Shown: piece by piece, positions 5,666-6,631 of the stretch
How positions within the stretch are numbered: position 1 is the first letter of the stretch
Layout of the letters: the number at the start of each line of letters is the position of its first letter
Source of the DNA: Pseudomonadota bacterium
GTDB taxonomy: Bacteria; Myxococcota; Myxococcia; Myxococcales; Anaeromyxobacteraceae
Reading direction: 5' to 3'
Length of the DNA stretch: 6,631 nt
NCBI GenBank assembly: GCA_023411405.1
Contig: JAEYOU010000647.1
Span: forward strand, 1 to 6,631
Notes under the pieces: generated by a model
What the model was told of the DNA's origin: nothing
What the model saw: the letters and a program-made list of their open reading frames with translations, nothing else
Databases searched by the model: none
Translations under genes and position numbers: made by a program

Positions 5666-6631
5666 TCAGCTCCAGCGACGCACGAGCTCGACGAGCGTCC
5701 GCACCCCGAACCCCGTCCCGCCCGGCGCCGTGTAGCCGCGCTCCTTGCGCGCGTGCGACGGGCCGGCGATGTCGAGGTGCGCCCAGGGCACGTCGCCCGC
5801 GAAGTGGTGCAGGAAGTGGGCGGCGGTGATGGCGCCGCCGTACCGCTCGCCGGTGTTCTTGAGATCGGCGCGATCGCTCTCGAGCTGCTCGGTGAGCGCA
5901 GGCGTGAGCGGCAGCCGCCAGACGTCCTCGCCCGCGGCGCGCGCGGCGGCGGCGACGGCGTCGACGGCCTTCCCCTCGGGCCCGAAGAGACCGGCCGTGG
6001 TGTTCCCCAGCGCGACCATGCAAGCGCCCGTGAGCGTGGCCACGTCCACCATCGCCTCGGGCCGGAGCGTCTTCGCGGTCCAGGCGAGCACGTCGCCCAG
6101 CACGAGCCGGCCCTCGGCGTCGGTGTTCGTGATCTCGACCGTGGTCCCGTCGTACGCCCGGAGCACGTCGGACGGCTTGTAGGCCCGGCCGCCCGGCATG
6201 TTCTCGCAGGCGCCGAGCACGCCGTGGACCGGGAACGCCGGGCGGAGCGTCGCGACGACCCGCATCGCCGCGAGCACGGCGGCGCTCCCGGCCATGTCGG
6301 TGTTCATCGTGACCATCGACTCCGTGGGCTTGAGCGAGAGGCCGCCCGAGTCGAAGGTGATCGCCTTGCCGACGAGCACGAGCGGCTTCCTGCGCGCGCC
6401 GGACCTCGGGACCCACGAGACCTGCACGAGCTGCGGCGGCTCGACGGAGCCGCGGGTCACGCCCAGGAACATGCCCATCCCGAGCGCCTCGAGCTCGCGG
6501 GGCCCGCGCACCTTCACCGTGAGTCCTGCCTCGCGCGCGAGCGCCGACGCCGCCGCGGCGAGCTTCGCCGGGGTGCAGTCCGCCGGTCCGAGGTTCACGA
6601 GGTCGCGCGCCCACGCCACGGCGTCGGCGAT
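5666..6631 (-). CDS. pepA: Leucyl aminopeptidase, M17 family (N-terminus beyond the window)
   Basis: The C-terminal 321 residues of a cytosolic dizinc/dimanganese aminopeptidase that removes N-terminal residues from peptides. The catalytic domain is complete and canonical. In fragment numbering (residue 1 = codon 6629-6631), VGKAITFDSGGLSLKP carries Lys89, Asp94 and Lys101; NTDMAGSAAV carries Asp112; the family signature NTDAEGRL carries Asp171, Glu173 and Arg175. Spacings between these residues equal those of E. coli PepA (K270, D275, K282, D293, D352, E354, R356). That implies about 181 residues, the regulatory/hexamer N-terminal domain, lie past 6631. The C-terminal DLKNTGERYGGAITAAHFL and HLDIAGPS stretches are also typical. 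Asp-minus variants or pseudoenzymes are excluded by the intact ligands. It converges on the DUF2007 gene, with a hairpin touching its stop codon. E. coli PepA also acts as a DNA-binding accessory factor in Xer recombination; that role cannot be judged without the N-terminus. Confidence 0.96.
   Translation of the reverse strand: MADAVAWARDLVNLGPADCTPAKLAAAASALAREAGLTVKVRGPRELEALGMGMFLGVTRGSVEPPQLVQVSWVPRSGARRKPLVLVGKAITFDSGGLSLKPTESMVTMNTDMAGSAAVLAAMRVVATLRPAFPVHGVLGACENMPGGRAYKPSDVLRAYDGTTVEITNTDAEGRLVLGDVLAWTAKTLRPEAMVDVATLTGACMVALGNTTAGLFGPEGKAVDAVAAAARAAGEDVWRLPLTPALTEQLESDRADLKNTGERYGGAITAAHFLHHFAGDVPWAHLDIAGPSHARKERGYTAPGGTGFGVRTLVELVRRWS

Noticed and set aside
4095..6614. 839-codon minus-strand open frame
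   Set aside because: Only the last 137 codons (bacteriohemerythrin from ATG 4508 with its own ribosome site) are real. Upstream it runs out of frame through ppa and pepA with an Arg-rich translation.

Overview
This is a high-GC window (roughly 62% to over 80% GC by eye, depending on region) from a bacterial chromosome. GC-biased codon use, a stand-alone bacteriohemerythrin and GC-rich housekeeping genes would suit a Myxococcota / Anaeromyxobacter-like or related deltaproteobacterial genome. That placement is an inference from sequence style, because no marker gene is present.

The left part (about 1-2,980) looks like accessory DNA. It holds: a possible C-terminal tail of an upstream gene (2-112, +); an unrecognised 214-residue gene of visibly lower GC (163-807, +); a 241-residue protein with a C-terminal sigma-region-4/LuxR-like helix-turn-helix (1015-1740, -); a 490-bp divergent intergenic region packed with repeats (1741-2230); and a small serine recombinase (2231-2861, +). 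The recombinase has a single extra G in a GGGG run that breaks the frame just before its DNA-binding tail.

The right part (2987-6631) is ordinary core genome. On the minus strand, in transcription order, lie a family I inorganic pyrophosphatase (4628-5149), a complete seven-ligand bacteriohemerythrin (4095-4508) and histidinol-phosphate aminotransferase hisC (2987-4030). A DUF2007-type small protein (5361-5630, +) diverges from the pyrophosphatase. It converges on leucyl aminopeptidase pepA (5666 to beyond 6631, -), with a strong 12-bp GC hairpin between the two stop codons.

The most unusual part is the region between the divergent regulator and recombinase. It has six near-identical 11-bp motifs (CGCGTYYGGCC type) in both orientations with a recurring 14-bp period, overlapped by a perfect 12-bp inverted repeat whose ends are 123 bp apart. 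The layout resembles a recombination (res-like) site, a switchable promoter or a regulator-binding array serving the two flanking genes. The sequence alone cannot decide between these, and the recombinase is broken as written.
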